Made by a program: the position numbers and the translations under genes
NCBI GenBank assembly: GCA_963616935.1
Contig: CAVEMS010000001.1
Span: forward strand, 124,001-188,000
DNA length: 64,000 nucleotides
Source: UBA4951 sp963616935
Lineage (GTDB): Bacteria > Bacillota_I > Bacilli_A > RFN20 > CAG-826
Direction: 5' to 3'
In this document: piece by piece, positions 32,082 through 41,664 of the stretch
How the letters are laid out: every line of letters begins with the position of its first letter
How positions within the stretch are numbered: position 1 is the stretch's first letter
The notes under the pieces: generated by a model
Told to the model about the DNA's origin: nothing
The model's input: the letters and a program-made list of their open reading frames with translations, nothing else
The model's database searches: none

Positions 32082-33569
32082 ATGACATCCTTTTTAGACA
32101 ATCTCGCGATGTTCTCAAAAATAATCGTCAGTCGCGGCGAGGAGTATTACAAGCAGGGAAAAGTTCTTTCTTTTGAAAGGAATGGCAACCTCGTATCGGC
32201 TAAAGTCGAGGGCTCGGGCTCTAAGGCGTACGAAGTGACGCTCACATTCAAGAAAACGGATGGGACGACGCTCGCGTCTTCCTATTGCTCTTGCCCATAT
32301 TATGACGATTGCAAGCACATCGTCGCTGTTTTGTTCGCTCTTGAGAAGGATAGACTATCCGCGACTTCTTCTATTGCTGGCGCATTGACGCCCGATTTGT
32401 TTCTTTCATCATTAAGGAACTATGAGGTTTCACCATCTCACGTTTCCCTTTCCCTTTTGATAAGGCAGCTTGATTCGTTGCTTAGATTCGGCTCCTTCGA
32501 GAACAAAAAAGAATTCTTCGTCGGCTGTTATATTCGCTTAATCAAGGCGATGACGCTAAATAGCAACCGCTATTACGAGACCGTAACCGCTTCGAGGCAG
32601 CTCGACGACATGCTTCCCTTGGCCGCGATAGATTCGAAAACGTTCGTGTCGATGGCCGTTACGGAGGCGATAAAGAAAGATATTTTGACGAGAAATGTGC
32701 TTTTCGCCCATTTCCTCGAGTCGACTTCGCTATATCTCGATGCGACCGATTATTTTCTTTCGGAATACGAAAAAGATGAAGCGAAGGCCTTGTCGTTACT
32801 TGGAGCGATGAACCGGCAGATTCCCCAGTTTTTGCTTACTAAAAACGAGCGGTTCATCGTCGTCTTGCTCGACAAGAAACCGTCTTTGCTCGCTTCGGAT
32901 TCCTTTAGCGAGTTTATCACCATGGATAAGGTGCTCACTAATCCAGTATTGCTATCGAAAACGATTGATTACTTCGTTAAGAACGGCAAAAGGGGAGCGA
33001 CGTTCTATAACGCGTTGGAAAAACTTTTGGAGATGGGCAAGAAGGAAGAGTGCGTCTCGCTCTTACAAAAGATGCTTATCCGCTCGGAGGATTACTTTGA
33101 GGATGCCTATTTCGTTTTCCGTCATTTTTCGAAGGAAGAGGCGATAAAACTATATTCTTTCAATCTCTTCCCGAAATATTCTCCGATTTTCCCATTCGTT
33201 TCCTTTATGACTTATCCCCAATTCGGGGAGTTCAACAAAAGCTCATTGCCGATGCATCTCATCTATCGGTTATGGGATAAACTCGACGAGGAGAAAAAAC
33301 AGTACTCGCTTGCGTTGGCGCATTCGATAGCCACGAAGAAAAAGCATACGGCGAAAGAGGCTGAGAATCTTATCGCTTCCCTTCTTATCCTTTCCCTTAA
33401 TGGCGACAAATCCGCTTTAGGCGTCATAAGCGATCCGAATAACGAATCGGTCTTCCGGTGCCATTCGTCTACTATCGACGGGGTATCCTTGCTTCTTAAG
33501 GAAAGACTGATGGATGAGGAAGACAGGGACTTTATCGTCTATAAAGGAGATAACGATGTTTCTTTATAG
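32082..33569 (+). CDS. SWIM zinc-finger protein
   Basis: The SWIM motif is C69-S-C71-x5-C77-x-H79 (YCSCPYYDDCKHIVAVLFAL). The rest of the 495 residues is mostly helical without a further domain I can name. In many Firmicutes a SWIM finger heads a SNF2 helicase in one polypeptide or lies next to it; here the SNF2 gene follows with a 14-base overlap, so the two are likely made together and act as a DNA-binding/helicase pair. A -10 box ends 8 bases before the start, suggesting a leaderless mRNA. Confidence 0.88.
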   Translation: MTSFLDNLAMFSKIIVSRGEEYYKQGKVLSFERNGNLVSAKVEGSGSKAYEVTLTFKKTDGTTLASSYCSCPYYDDCKHIVAVLFALEKDRLSATSSIAGALTPDLFLSSLRNYEVSPSHVSLSLLIRQLDSLLRFGSFENKKEFFVGCYIRLIKAMTLNSNRYYETVTASRQLDDMLPLAAIDSKTFVSMAVTEAIKKDILTRNVLFAHFLESTSLYLDATDYFLSEYEKDEAKALSLLGAMNRQIPQFLLTKNERFIVVLLDKKPSLLASDSFSEFITMDKVLTNPVLLSKTIDYFVKNGKRGATFYNALEKLLEMGKKEECVSLLQKMLIRSEDYFEDAYFVFRHFSKEEAIKLYSFNLFPKYSPIFPFVSFMTYPQFGEFNKSSLPMHLIYRLWDKLDEEKKQYSLALAHSIATKKKHTAKEAENLIASLLILSLNGDKSALGVISDPNNESVFRCHSSTIDGVSLLLKERLMDEEDRDFIVYKGDNDVSL

Positions 33570-36500
33570 CCATTTGAAAGAGAAACTTCTCCAAGCGGAC
33601 GCTTATCTTGATGAGAATAAGACGACGAAGGCCATATATGAGGAGATAAAGAAAGGCAAGTACCACGTCGCTATCTCTTTTCTAAAAGAGAAAGAGCTTC
33701 TTTGCTATGAAGCCTATGATCCTGTCGATCCTTTGAAATCCGATAGGCCCTATTTCGCGATCGTTATCGACATATCTGGCAAAGTCTTTTCTTACACTGA
33801 GCATCGAGAAGACGAGTATTCCTTTATTTCATTGGAGGAAAAGGCGCTTTTCGCCTTTGCGGTGCATCTCGATAAGAAGCTTAGCGAGAAGGGCGAAGGA
33901 ACCATAGAAAGATTCTATGCAAAGATACATCCGTCATTAATCTCGTTACTTAATCTAAACGACGAAGAAAAAGAAAAAAGAAAGGTGATTCGCCAGGGAT
34001 TTTTGGATTTTATGTTCACGAATTCCTCCGAGAAAGAAGATAATTCGCTTTTTGTCCCGACGGAAAAGCTGTCTTTGAAATACCATATCTCAGACGACTA
34101 TAATCCGATAGTTTCCTTCGATGTCATGATGGGAGAGAAGAAATTGTTTTCCCCCAGAAACTTAAATGCCTTTTTCGGCGCCTATTCGAATCTCGACGCT
34201 TACTCATTCGCCGGCAAGAAAATCATGATGTCTCCAGAATCCTTCGATGATGTTTCGAAAAAGGCCATGCTATTCCTATCGAATGCCTATTTCGCGTCCA
34301 TGAGCAAATACGGATACGATGGCTATCGCTCGAACGAAATAGGGATGTCGGTATCATCCTTCGCCCGTTTCTTGTCGCTTATAGCCGGCGAAAGCGTGAC
34401 TTTTCAAGGGAAGGAATACTACGTTTCTAACGATATGCAAAAAGCCGCCGTTTCCTTAAACGAAGATGGCTCGGTTTCTTTGTTTCCGACTCCGAAATCG
34501 ATCGAAAGAATGTTTTTCTATGCCGAAGGAACGAATTTCATCGTCTTTAATGACAACGTCGGCGTTCTTGAGAGGTTTGCCTTCCAAAATGCCAAAATCG
34601 GCAAAGTATACGCCTATTTCCTATCGAACCCCAGTGCCTCGCCCAAAATGCTAGGCGATCTCTTGGTGCCTTATGTCGCCGATGCCGAGATGAAAGAGGA
34701 CTCCAATAGTTTCAAAATACATCTTTATATCGATGTCACCGACAAAGGCGAGCTTTCCTTTAGGACCGATTACCTCGTCTTTGGCGAGGCCAAAGGAGAG
34801 AATGAGCTCAAAGACAATGCCTACTATGCGACGAAGCTTTCCCGGTATAGCAAAGAAATGGTTTCGCTTAACGCTCCGACAAACGGCATCATGAAAGACG
34901 AAGGCGAGATCCTTCGTTTCTTGAAGGGGGATCTTTCCTCTCTAAAGAAAGTGGCGAAGGTGTTTCTCGGAGAAAAGTTAGGTAAGACCAAGGTTTCCAG
35001 GGTCGGGAACATCGACATCCATTTGGAAAGGAACGTCGATTGGCTTTCCTTGAAGGTGAGAAGCAAAGAATTTAGCGATCTTGAGCTCAATAGGATCCTA
35101 GATGCCTATCGAGCCAAAAAGAAATTCATATTGCTACGCGACAAGGCAATAATCCTCGATGATCCGAAATTGGCCGAGCTATCGGAGCTCGCCAAAAGCT
35201 TGAGGCTTGATGATCGCTTGATAAACGATGACATACCTTTATACGAAGCGTTCAACATCAAGAGCCAAGAAGGAAACCTCAACGTCGATTACGGTTCGTT
35301 CGTCAAAAATTTCATCGACGATATCCTCTCTTTCGCTGATAAGCCGATATCCTTGGACGAAACTCTGGAAAAGACTCTCCGCCCTTATCAGATATATGCC
35401 GTGAAGTGGCTCTATACCCTCTATAAGAACAAGATGGGCGGCATTTTGGCCGACGACATGGGTCTTGGGAAGACTTTGGAAACCATAGCGTTTTTGACTT
35501 TGGCTAACAAAGGCAAACCATCGCTAATCATCGCCCCTAAGAGCGTTCTTTATTCTTGGAAAGAGGAGGCGAACCGCTTCGCGCCTTCCTTACGTGTTGA
35601 GGTCATCGACGGATCGAAGGAAGACAGGATGGAGTCGCTAGAGAAAATGAAACATGGCGAAGCGGACGTTTTCGTTGTTTCCTATGATTCCCTTCGCAAC
35701 GATTCCGAGCATTATGGATCAATCGAATTCGAATCGGTGATTTGCGACGAAGCACAGACCATCAAAAACGCCGCCGCGCTCAAATCGAAGGCCATAAAGC
35801 GTTTGAAAGGATCGTTCCATTTGGCGTTAACTGGCACCCCAATAGAGAATTCCATGAGCGATTTGTGGGCAATTTTCGATTTTTTGATGCCAGGATATCT
35901 AAGGACGCTTCCGATTTTCAAAACCACTTACGTGATGGCCGGCAACCAAGAAGAAGCTCGCCGCCTTTTGTCCAAGCGCATCCAGCCGTTTTTGCTAAGG
36001 CGAACGAAGGGCGAGGTCTTGAAGGAACTTCCTCCGAAGACTGTGGAACGAGTGAGCATCCCAATGGATGAAGAGAGCGAAACCTTCTACAAAGCGGTTC
36101 TCCAAGAAGCCAAAAAGAAGAAAAAACAAATCCAGAATGAGCACGATGCGAACTCGAAGAAATTCTCGATGCTCCCGATTTTGACGAAGCTTCGTGAGAT
36201 ATGCGTCGATCCATTCGCCTTCTTCGACGGCTTCCAATCGATGAACGCCAAGCTTTCCCATGCCATCGGCTTGGTCCATAACGCTATATCCAACGGGCAT
36301 AAGGTCTTAGTTTTCAGCTCTTTCGTCAAGGTGTTGGAGCATTTCAAATCCCTTTTGCTTGAAGTCGGCATCGATTCTTTGATGATAAGCGGCGATGTTT
36401 CGGGCAAAAAGAGATCGGAGATCGTTTCGAAATTCAATTCCGACGAGAAGAGCGCCGTAATGCTGATCTCTCTTAAAGCGGGTGGTACTGGATTAAATCT

Positions 36501-36756
36501 TCAAGCCGCCGACATCGTGATTCATCTTGACCCATGGTGGAATCTCGCAAGCGAGGAGCAAGCTACCGATCGCGCTTATAGAATCGGTCAAAAAAATCCG
36601 GTAACGGTCTATAAGCTATATTGCCGCAAATCGATAGAGGAGAAGGTCTTGGAACTGCAGGATTCGAAGAAAGAACTATACGACTCGCTCGTCCATTCTT
36701 CGTCTTCTTTCTTAAGTTCCCTTACGGAAGAGGATTTGGATTTCTTACTAATGTAA
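33556..36756 (+). CDS. SNF2-family helicase
   Basis: ATG at 33556 follows AAAGGAGA and lies within the end of the SWIM gene. The 1066-residue protein has a long N-terminal part (about 1-600) of the bacterial SNF2-associated type, then the helicase core: LRPYQIYAVKWLY, Walker A DDMGLGKT near 631-639, DEAQ at about 731-734, LTGTPIENSMSDLW, and in the second lobe KAGGTGLNLQAADIVIHLD and QATDRAYRIGQ near 1002-1012. Such bacterial proteins are dsDNA translocases with a poorly known role, perhaps in removing proteins from DNA or in transcription recycling. Confidence 0.95.
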   Translation: MFLYSHLKEKLLQADAYLDENKTTKAIYEEIKKGKYHVAISFLKEKELLCYEAYDPVDPLKSDRPYFAIVIDISGKVFSYTEHREDEYSFISLEEKALFAFAVHLDKKLSEKGEGTIERFYAKIHPSLISLLNLNDEEKEKRKVIRQGFLDFMFTNSSEKEDNSLFVPTEKLSLKYHISDDYNPIVSFDVMMGEKKLFSPRNLNAFFGAYSNLDAYSFAGKKIMMSPESFDDVSKKAMLFLSNAYFASMSKYGYDGYRSNEIGMSVSSFARFLSLIAGESVTFQGKEYYVSNDMQKAAVSLNEDGSVSLFPTPKSIERMFFYAEGTNFIVFNDNVGVLERFAFQNAKIGKVYAYFLSNPSASPKMLGDLLVPYVADAEMKEDSNSFKIHLYIDVTDKGELSFRTDYLVFGEAKGENELKDNAYYATKLSRYSKEMVSLNAPTNGIMKDEGEILRFLKGDLSSLKKVAKVFLGEKLGKTKVSRVGNIDIHLERNVDWLSLKVRSKEFSDLELNRILDAYRAKKKFILLRDKAIILDDPKLAELSELAKSLRLDDRLINDDIPLYEAFNIKSQEGNLNVDYGSFVKNFIDDILSFADKPISLDETLEKTLRPYQIYAVKWLYTLYKNKMGGILADDMGLGKTLETIAFLTLANKGKPSLIIAPKSVLYSWKEEANRFAPSLRVEVIDGSKEDRMESLEKMKHGEADVFVVSYDSLRNDSEHYGSIEFESVICDEAQTIKNAAALKSKAIKRLKGSFHLALTGTPIENSMSDLWAIFDFLMPGYLRTLPIFKTTYVMAGNQEEARRLLSKRIQPFLLRRTKGEVLKELPPKTVERVSIPMDEESETFYKAVLQEAKKKKKQIQNEHDANSKKFSMLPILTKLREICVDPFAFFDGFQSMNAKLSHAIGLVHNAISNGHKVLVFSSFVKVLEHFKSLLLEVGIDSLMISGDVSGKKRSEIVSKFNSDEKSAVMLISLKAGGTGLNLQAADIVIHLDPWWNLASEEQATDRAYRIGQKNPVTVYKLYCRKSIEEKVLELQDSKKELYDSLVHSSSSFLSSLTEEDLDFLLM

Positions 36757-36770
36757 GAATCCTCTTTAAA
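36729..36770 (+). terminator. Hairpin over the SNF2 stop codon
   Basis: AGAGGATT (36729-36736) pairs with AATCCTCT (36758-36765), with an inner CTTAC-TAAT-GTAAG. A short T run follows. The stop codon lies inside the stem. Confidence 0.5.
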
Positions 36771-36814
36771 CTTCCGCGAACTGGATTATACTAGCAACGA
36801 AAGAGGTCAAGAAA

Positions 36815-37303
36815 ATGGCAGAAGAAAATGAAGTGATTGAAGTCGAAGCCACTGAGAAGAAGGTTGAAGAGAAGAAAGAGGAACCGAAAAAGGAATCCTC
36901 CTTCAAAAAGTTCTTCAAGAATGCGAAAGCGGCTTTCGATAGTAACGTGTTAGAAGACAAAATCAACGCGAATTTCCGTTCCGGCCACACGGAATTCGAC
37001 TATTACGCATACGGCGACAATTCTCTTTTCGCCGGCGATAGGGTTTATGGAACGCTGGATGGCAACTATCTTTCCTATTTGGGGGATGATGTCATTCCGG
37101 AGCATTCCGTGATCATCGATTCGAAAGACAAAAAAGCGTATTACGTCATGAATGAGGCGACGGATACTTCTTTCGAAATCGAAGTCGAAGGTAACAAATA
37201 CGAGAGAAAAGGGAAGAAGATCCTTTTGAACCCGGAAGTCAAAGAAGTCAAAGTCATCAAGGCCGATAAACGTTATTTCCTATACGAAGGCGAAGATAAA
37301 TAA
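36815..37303 (+). CDS. Hypothetical protein with acidic/basic N-terminus
   Basis: The 162-residue product begins with about 30 residues of Glu- and Lys-rich low-complexity sequence, then FKKFFKNAKAAFD, followed by a beta-rich region with repeated short strands (GDRVYGTLDGNYLSYLGD, VIIDSKDKKAYYVMN). There is no signal or membrane segment. I do not recognise the family. TATACT with TTTAAA 16 bases ahead and an AGAGG support a separate promoter. It may share its transcript with the phosphoesterase gene 8 bases downstream. Confidence 0.65.
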   Translation: MAEENEVIEVEATEKKVEEKKEEPKKESSFKKFFKNAKAAFDSNVLEDKINANFRSGHTEFDYYAYGDNSLFAGDRVYGTLDGNYLSYLGDDVIPEHSVIIDSKDKKAYYVMNEATDTSFEIEVEGNKYERKGKKILLNPEVKEVKVIKADKRYFLYEGEDK

Positions 37304-37311
37304 GCTTGTGC

Positions 37312-38193
37312 ATGAAGGCTTTTAAGAACTTTCTTAGGATCTTCTCGATACTGGTAGTTTTGCTTGCTGGCGTCTTGGTTTTTTGCTATGTCGGAAGGGA
37401 AGTCGACCTATTGACCGTCAGATATACGATTGAGACTGATAAGTTCTCCAAGGGCTATGCCTATAAGCTCGTTTCGCTAAGCGATTACCATAACCATGGG
37501 CTAAAGTATCGAAACGAGACTTTGGAAGAGGCCATCAAAGCGGAGAACCCGGATTCCGTCATGATGACAGGGGACATGGTCGACAGCCATTCGACGAAAG
37601 AGCATCTAGAGGAGCTCGATGCCTTCGTCGGCTGGATGAGAAAAGAGGATTATCCCGTCTATTTCGTCAGTGGAAACCATGAGGAAGACGCGCCAAGCGA
37701 TATCCGAGATCAGGCGTACGAAATCTACGCAAAACACGACGTCAAAATGCTTTCGGATACGCAAAATGGGATAACACTAGAAGAATCCGATGGGGTTTTG
37801 CTGAGGCTTTTTGGATTTCGAGATCCTGGGCTAGGCGACAAAAACGAAACTGGATTGGAAGTCGGAAGCAACATATACACTCAAGCGAAGGGGATGGAGC
37901 TAAACCAATCGGATTTCAATCTCTTGCTTTCCCATCGCCCATCCTTTTTCGAAGCCGCCAAGAAAAAAGGCTTTGATCTCACGCTATCCGGACACACCCA
38001 CGCCGGTCAAGTGAATCTCTTTGGCTATCCTCTTTTGTCCATGCCTTGGACCAAATACGAGCAAGGCGATTTCTTGGAGGATGGGAAGCGTCTTATCATC
38101 TCCAATGGCCTAGGCGAAAGCTATCAGTTTCCTTTCCGTTATCACTCTCCATATACCTTGCTTTCGGTTACCATCGTGGGCACCAAAGAATAA
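37312..38193 (+). CDS. Membrane-anchored metallophosphoesterase (YkuE-like)
   Basis: An N-terminal membrane anchor (about 8-28) is followed by a calcineurin-type phosphoesterase domain: SLSDYHNHG (DxH), MMTGDMVD (GDxxD), SGNHEED (GNHE), LLSHRPSFF and GHTHAGQVNL. These residues bind the two metals. YkuE-like enzymes act on the outer face of the membrane on phosphate esters, for example lipid or UDP-linked substrates; the substrate here is unknown. The start at ATG 37312 has no clear binding site; it lies 8 bases after the preceding stop, so coupling is likely. TTG or GTG just upstream are alternatives. Confidence 0.85.
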   Translation: MKAFKNFLRIFSILVVLLAGVLVFCYVGREVDLLTVRYTIETDKFSKGYAYKLVSLSDYHNHGLKYRNETLEEAIKAENPDSVMMTGDMVDSHSTKEHLEELDAFVGWMRKEDYPVYFVSGNHEEDAPSDIRDQAYEIYAKHDVKMLSDTQNGITLEESDGVLLRLFGFRDPGLGDKNETGLEVGSNIYTQAKGMELNQSDFNLLLSHRPSFFEAAKKKGFDLTLSGHTHAGQVNLFGYPLLSMPWTKYEQGDFLEDGKRLIISNGLGESYQFPFRYHSPYTLLSVTIVGTKE

Positions 38194-38207
38194 TCGCCAT
38201 TCATTCG

Positions 38208-38213
38208 TATAAT
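38208..38213 (+). promoter_or_regulatory. -10 box before the LPG-synthase-TM-like gene
   Basis: A perfect TATAAT, followed by a hairpin-forming leader in which TGCTAAAATAGAC and GTCTATTTTTTAGCA can pair. Confidence 0.55.
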
Positions 38214-38228
38214 TTGCTAAAATAGACC

Positions 38229-38243
38229 ATGTCTATTTTTTAG
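38229..38243 (+). CDS. Four-codon leader ORF
   Basis: ATG TCT ATT TTT TAG (MSIF) starts in the loop of the leader hairpin about 15 bases after TATAAT and stops two bases before the ATG of the next gene, which has no binding site. It resembles the mini-ORF at 10231 and may feed ribosomes into the main gene. It could be chance because it is very short. Confidence 0.3.
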   Translation: MSIF

Positions 38244-38245
38244 CA

Positions 38246-39700
38246 ATGGCAAAGAAAAAGAACCAAGTTAAGGAAAATCAGCCTTTCAAGGAAGAGAAAA
38301 AGAAAAGCCGTTCGTCTTTGATCATGTTCATCGTGGTTATTCTTTTCACAATCGGTTCCTTGGTTTTCTCTTTCTATGGCGCAGGCGATGGCGACATCGG
38401 ATTGGGCTTCAACACCGTTTATTCGGCCGTGCTTAGCAGCGATCCCGTGTATTTGCTCATCATGACGGCGGTATATTTCGTTTCCTACATTTTCGACGGC
38501 TTGGCCATTCAAGTCTTTTGCCGTCTCTACACCAGGCATTATTACCTTCATCAAGGGGTGGCCAATTCCTTGATTGGTGGTTTCTATAACAACGTCACAC
38601 CCGGTTCAAGCGGTGGCCAGTTCATGCAAGTGTATACCCTTAAGAAGCAGGGCGTTGAGGTCTCTAATGCCGCGAGTATCTTGGTCATGTGGTTCATAAT
38701 CTATCAGACCGCCTTGATTGTGTTCGATGTCCTCGCTTTAGCGTTCGAATGGGACACGATCATGTCGATAACCTCATTCCAGATTCCGAACTTCTCGTTA
38801 TTCGGGTGGAATGGCGAAATCCCAATGCTTCCTCTTATCATCATCGGCTTTGGATTCAACGTGGCCATCATCCTTCTTCTTTTGCTCATGTCCTATTCGC
38901 ATCGTTTCCATAACTTCATAATGCATTACATCGTCGGATTCTTAGGCAAAATTCACATTTTGAAGGATCCTGATAAGACTCGGGAGAACCTTCGCGTGCA
39001 GGTTGAGAATTTCAAGGTCGAACTCAAACGACTTCAGGCCAATGTGCCAGTTACTATTTTGGTTTTTATCATTTTCATGATCGTTTTGTTCCTTCGTTTC
39101 TCCGTTCCTTATTTCGCCGGCATGGCCCTAAACGCCTATGGTGCGGAGGAAGGTTTCTCCTTCATGAGGCTAACCGACGCTTGCTTCCGAAGCGCCTTCC
39201 ATCAAATGGTTGCTGGGCTTGTCCCGATCCCTGGCGCCGCTGGTATTTCCGAGCTTCTATACGCCGCTATGTTCAACGATTTCTTCGTTGAGACGTATTC
39301 GGTCACTTCTAGCGGTTTGAAGATGGTGAGAACTGCTTCGGCGAATATGATGACGTCTCAGATTCTTTGGCGTTTCGCAACTTTCTATTTGCTTCTTATC
39401 GTTTCAGGAATCGTCGCCTCCCTATATCATTCGAAACCGCATGAGGCCATCAAATACGCTTCGAGGCAAACCTTCATTGATTTGCAGCTTGCGAATTTCG
39501 ACACGACGAAGATGAATTTCGACACTTTGTATGAAACGAAGCAACTATCGAGAAAAACGATCAGACGCCGTTTGACGCAAGATAGCAAGAACTGGGGACT
39601 ATTGACGGGAGACGATTATGTCGGCTTCCATTTCTCGAAGAAAGGCGAGATCGGAAAGAAGAAAAACAAATTCAAAAATTCGCCGAATATTCTCGATTAA
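38246..39700 (+). CDS. Integral membrane protein of the LPG-synthase-TM/YbhN family
   Basis: The 484-residue protein has about eight to nine membrane helices and the family's signature region NSLIGGFYNNVTPGSSGGQF, then IPGAAGISELLYAAMF. It lacks the C-terminal aminoacyl-transfer domain of MprF, so it resembles flippase-type members that handle lipids rather than lysinylate them. The C-terminal 100 residues are hydrophilic. It lies 14 bases before the GT4 glycosyltransferase gene, pointing to glycolipid work. It starts two bases after a mini-ORF and lacks its own binding site. Confidence 0.85.
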   Translation: MAKKKNQVKENQPFKEEKKKSRSSLIMFIVVILFTIGSLVFSFYGAGDGDIGLGFNTVYSAVLSSDPVYLLIMTAVYFVSYIFDGLAIQVFCRLYTRHYYLHQGVANSLIGGFYNNVTPGSSGGQFMQVYTLKKQGVEVSNAASILVMWFIIYQTALIVFDVLALAFEWDTIMSITSFQIPNFSLFGWNGEIPMLPLIIIGFGFNVAIILLLLLMSYSHRFHNFIMHYIVGFLGKIHILKDPDKTRENLRVQVENFKVELKRLQANVPVTILVFIIFMIVLFLRFSVPYFAGMALNAYGAEEGFSFMRLTDACFRSAFHQMVAGLVPIPGAAGISELLYAAMFNDFFVETYSVTSSGLKMVRTASANMMTSQILWRFATFYLLLIVSGIVASLYHSKPHEAIKYASRQTFIDLQLANFDTTKMNFDTLYETKQLSRKTIRRRLTQDSKNWGLLTGDDYVGFHFSKKGEIGKKKNKFKNSPNILD

Positions 39701-39713
39701 AGGGGGTTAAAGG

Positions 39714-40889
39714 ATGAAAGTTGTTATATTCACAGACACATATATCCCGGAGATAAACGGCGTCGCCACCTCTTGCGCCAATTTGGCGAGGACATTAAAA
39801 GAGCATGGGGAAGAGGTTTTAGTCGTGACGACGAATATCTATGGCAATGAACTATCGATAAAAGACGGCGTCATCCGTATTCCTGGCATCGAGCTCAAAT
39901 GGCTATACAACTATCGATTGGCTTATATCTATAACAAGGGAGCCGCCAAAATAATCGAGAATTTCAAACCCGATATTTTCCATATCCAAGCCGATTGGGG
40001 CGTTGGGCAATTCGGTAGCATCTTGGCGAGCAAAATGAAGATGCCGACCGCCTATACGTTCCATAGCGATTTGGAGGATTACACCTATTACGTGACGCAT
40101 GGTCATTTTGATAGGGCGGCCAGAGGATTAATCCGTAGTTATGTGCGTTATACCGCAAACCGCATCGATGAATTCATCACCCCAAGCATCAAGACGAAGG
40201 AATACATGCGATCGATCGGCGTCGACGCTTATATAAACGTGATTCCGACTGGCATCGATTTCGCCGCTTTCTCGACGAAGAACGTCGATGCCGACAAGCT
40301 CAGTAAAATCAAAAAGGATTTCGATATACCAAGCGACGCCTATGTCATTTTGTCACTCGGGCGTGTGGCAAAGGAAAAGAGCATCGACGTTTGTTTAAGG
40401 GGATACGCTAACTTTTTGCGGACCAAACCTAAGAAAAAGACCCTATTTGTTATTGTAGGGGGAGGGCCTGCGCTTGATGAGCTTAAAGAACTCGCCAAAG
40501 AACTCTCGATCGAGGAGAATGTCCGTTTCTTGGGTCCTGTACCTCCATCGAACGTCCCTCTTTATTACCATCTTGGTGATTTGTTTGTGTCTGCTTCGAT
40601 CACGGAAACTCAAGGGTTGACCTTTATGGAGGCGATGGCGGCCGATGTGCCGTTACTTGCCAGATATGACGATTCGTTGCTTGGCACGATCAAAGATATG
40701 GAGAACGGCTTCTTCTTCATCGACGAGAACGATTTCTCTTCGAAAGTGCAGATGATCATGGATTTATCTCCGGAAAAGAGGTTATCCGTGATCAAGAAAG
40801 CGGAGGAGGGCTTAGGGCCATATAGCTTGGAAAGATTCTATCAAAGCATCATGGAGGTGTATCGACGTGCCATACGTAAAAACTGGTAA
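39714..40889 (+). CDS. GT4 glycosyltransferase, diacylglycerol glycosylation type
   Basis: The N-terminus VIFTDTYIPEINGVATSCAN and the middle blocks (HIQADWGVGQFG, IPTGIDFAAF, SLGRVAKEKSIDV) match GT4 enzymes such as monoglucosyl-diacylglycerol synthases of Firmicutes and Acholeplasma. The nucleotide-sugar-binding motif is ETQGLTFMEAMA (E-x7-E). 391 residues is usual. ATG follows AAAGG. The product probably transfers a hexose from a UDP sugar onto diacylglycerol at the inner membrane face, in line with the membrane protein just upstream. It overlaps recX by 23 bases. Confidence 0.85.
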   Translation: MKVVIFTDTYIPEINGVATSCANLARTLKEHGEEVLVVTTNIYGNELSIKDGVIRIPGIELKWLYNYRLAYIYNKGAAKIIENFKPDIFHIQADWGVGQFGSILASKMKMPTAYTFHSDLEDYTYYVTHGHFDRAARGLIRSYVRYTANRIDEFITPSIKTKEYMRSIGVDAYINVIPTGIDFAAFSTKNVDADKLSKIKKDFDIPSDAYVILSLGRVAKEKSIDVCLRGYANFLRTKPKKKTLFVIVGGGPALDELKELAKELSIEENVRFLGPVPPSNVPLYYHLGDLFVSASITETQGLTFMEAMAADVPLLARYDDSLLGTIKDMENGFFFIDENDFSSKVQMIMDLSPEKRLSVIKKAEEGLGPYSLERFYQSIMEVYRRAIRKNW

Positions 40890-41664
40890 GAAGATCGAAA
40901 AAATAGAACCTTTGAAGAATGGAAAGATAAAACTTTCTTTTCGTGACGGCGCCATCATTGTTTCCAAGGATGTTTATACAAGTCACTACCTATATCAAGG
41001 GAAGGAGATAGAAGGAAGGGAATATTATTCGCTCATAAGAGAAAGCGAACTCGATTCCTTATATCAATATGGGAAGCGTCTGGCTGCGAAAGGCGCCTAT
41101 TCCTCTTATGAGATCAAAGGGAAACTATATAAGAAAGACGAGAAAAACTATCTTAAGGCATTTGATAAACTGATCAAAGAAGGATTCATCGACGATTCCG
41201 AATACGCCAAAGAATATTTTGAGGAGAAGCTCAAAAGAGGCTACGGCGAGGAAAGGATAAAGAATGAATTATCCGTTTTGAAACACGTCGATCAGAAGAT
41301 AATAGATACGCTAAAAACTGATGGGCTAACGCGCGTCAATGCTCTCTCCCTTATCCCAATATATGAGAAAAAATACGCATCTTTGCCTTTGGAAGCCAAG
41401 AAACAAAAAACGAAAATGGCCTTGATTCGCAGGGGTTTTTCGATTTCTGAGATTGAGTCCGCTCTCCCGAAACTAAGGGTGATAAAACTCAAGGAAGAGA
41501 AAGAAATGATCGCCAAGGACGTCTTGAAATACCATCGATTATACAAAAGGAAGTATAATGGACGGGATCTCTACATCAGAATGAGGATGGCGCTAAGAAA
41601 AAAAGGATATACGAATGCGGTGATAGAAAAAGCAATGGAGGAATATGAAGATGGATCTAATTAA
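40867..41664 (+). CDS. recX: RecX-family regulatory protein
   Basis: RecX binds RecA filaments and modulates recombination. The 265-residue product starts with GTG at 40867 behind GGAGG and has the repeating three-helix RecX units: YGKRLAAKGAYSSYEIKGKL, FDKLIKEGFIDDSEYAKEYF, KRGYGEERIKNELS, LIRRGFSISEIESAL. A ~60-residue N-terminal beta part is typical of Gram-positive RecX. It overlaps the glycosyltransferase gene and the downstream RNase gene, so the four genes from 38246 to 42610 form a unit. Confidence 0.9.
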   Translation: MPYVKTGKKIEKIEPLKNGKIKLSFRDGAIIVSKDVYTSHYLYQGKEIEGREYYSLIRESELDSLYQYGKRLAAKGAYSSYEIKGKLYKKDEKNYLKAFDKLIKEGFIDDSEYAKEYFEEKLKRGYGEERIKNELSVLKHVDQKIIDTLKTDGLTRVNALSLIPIYEKKYASLPLEAKKQKTKMALIRRGFSISEIESALPKLRVIKLKEEKEMIAKDVLKYHRLYKRKYNGRDLYIRMRMALRKKGYTNAVIEKAMEEYEDGSN

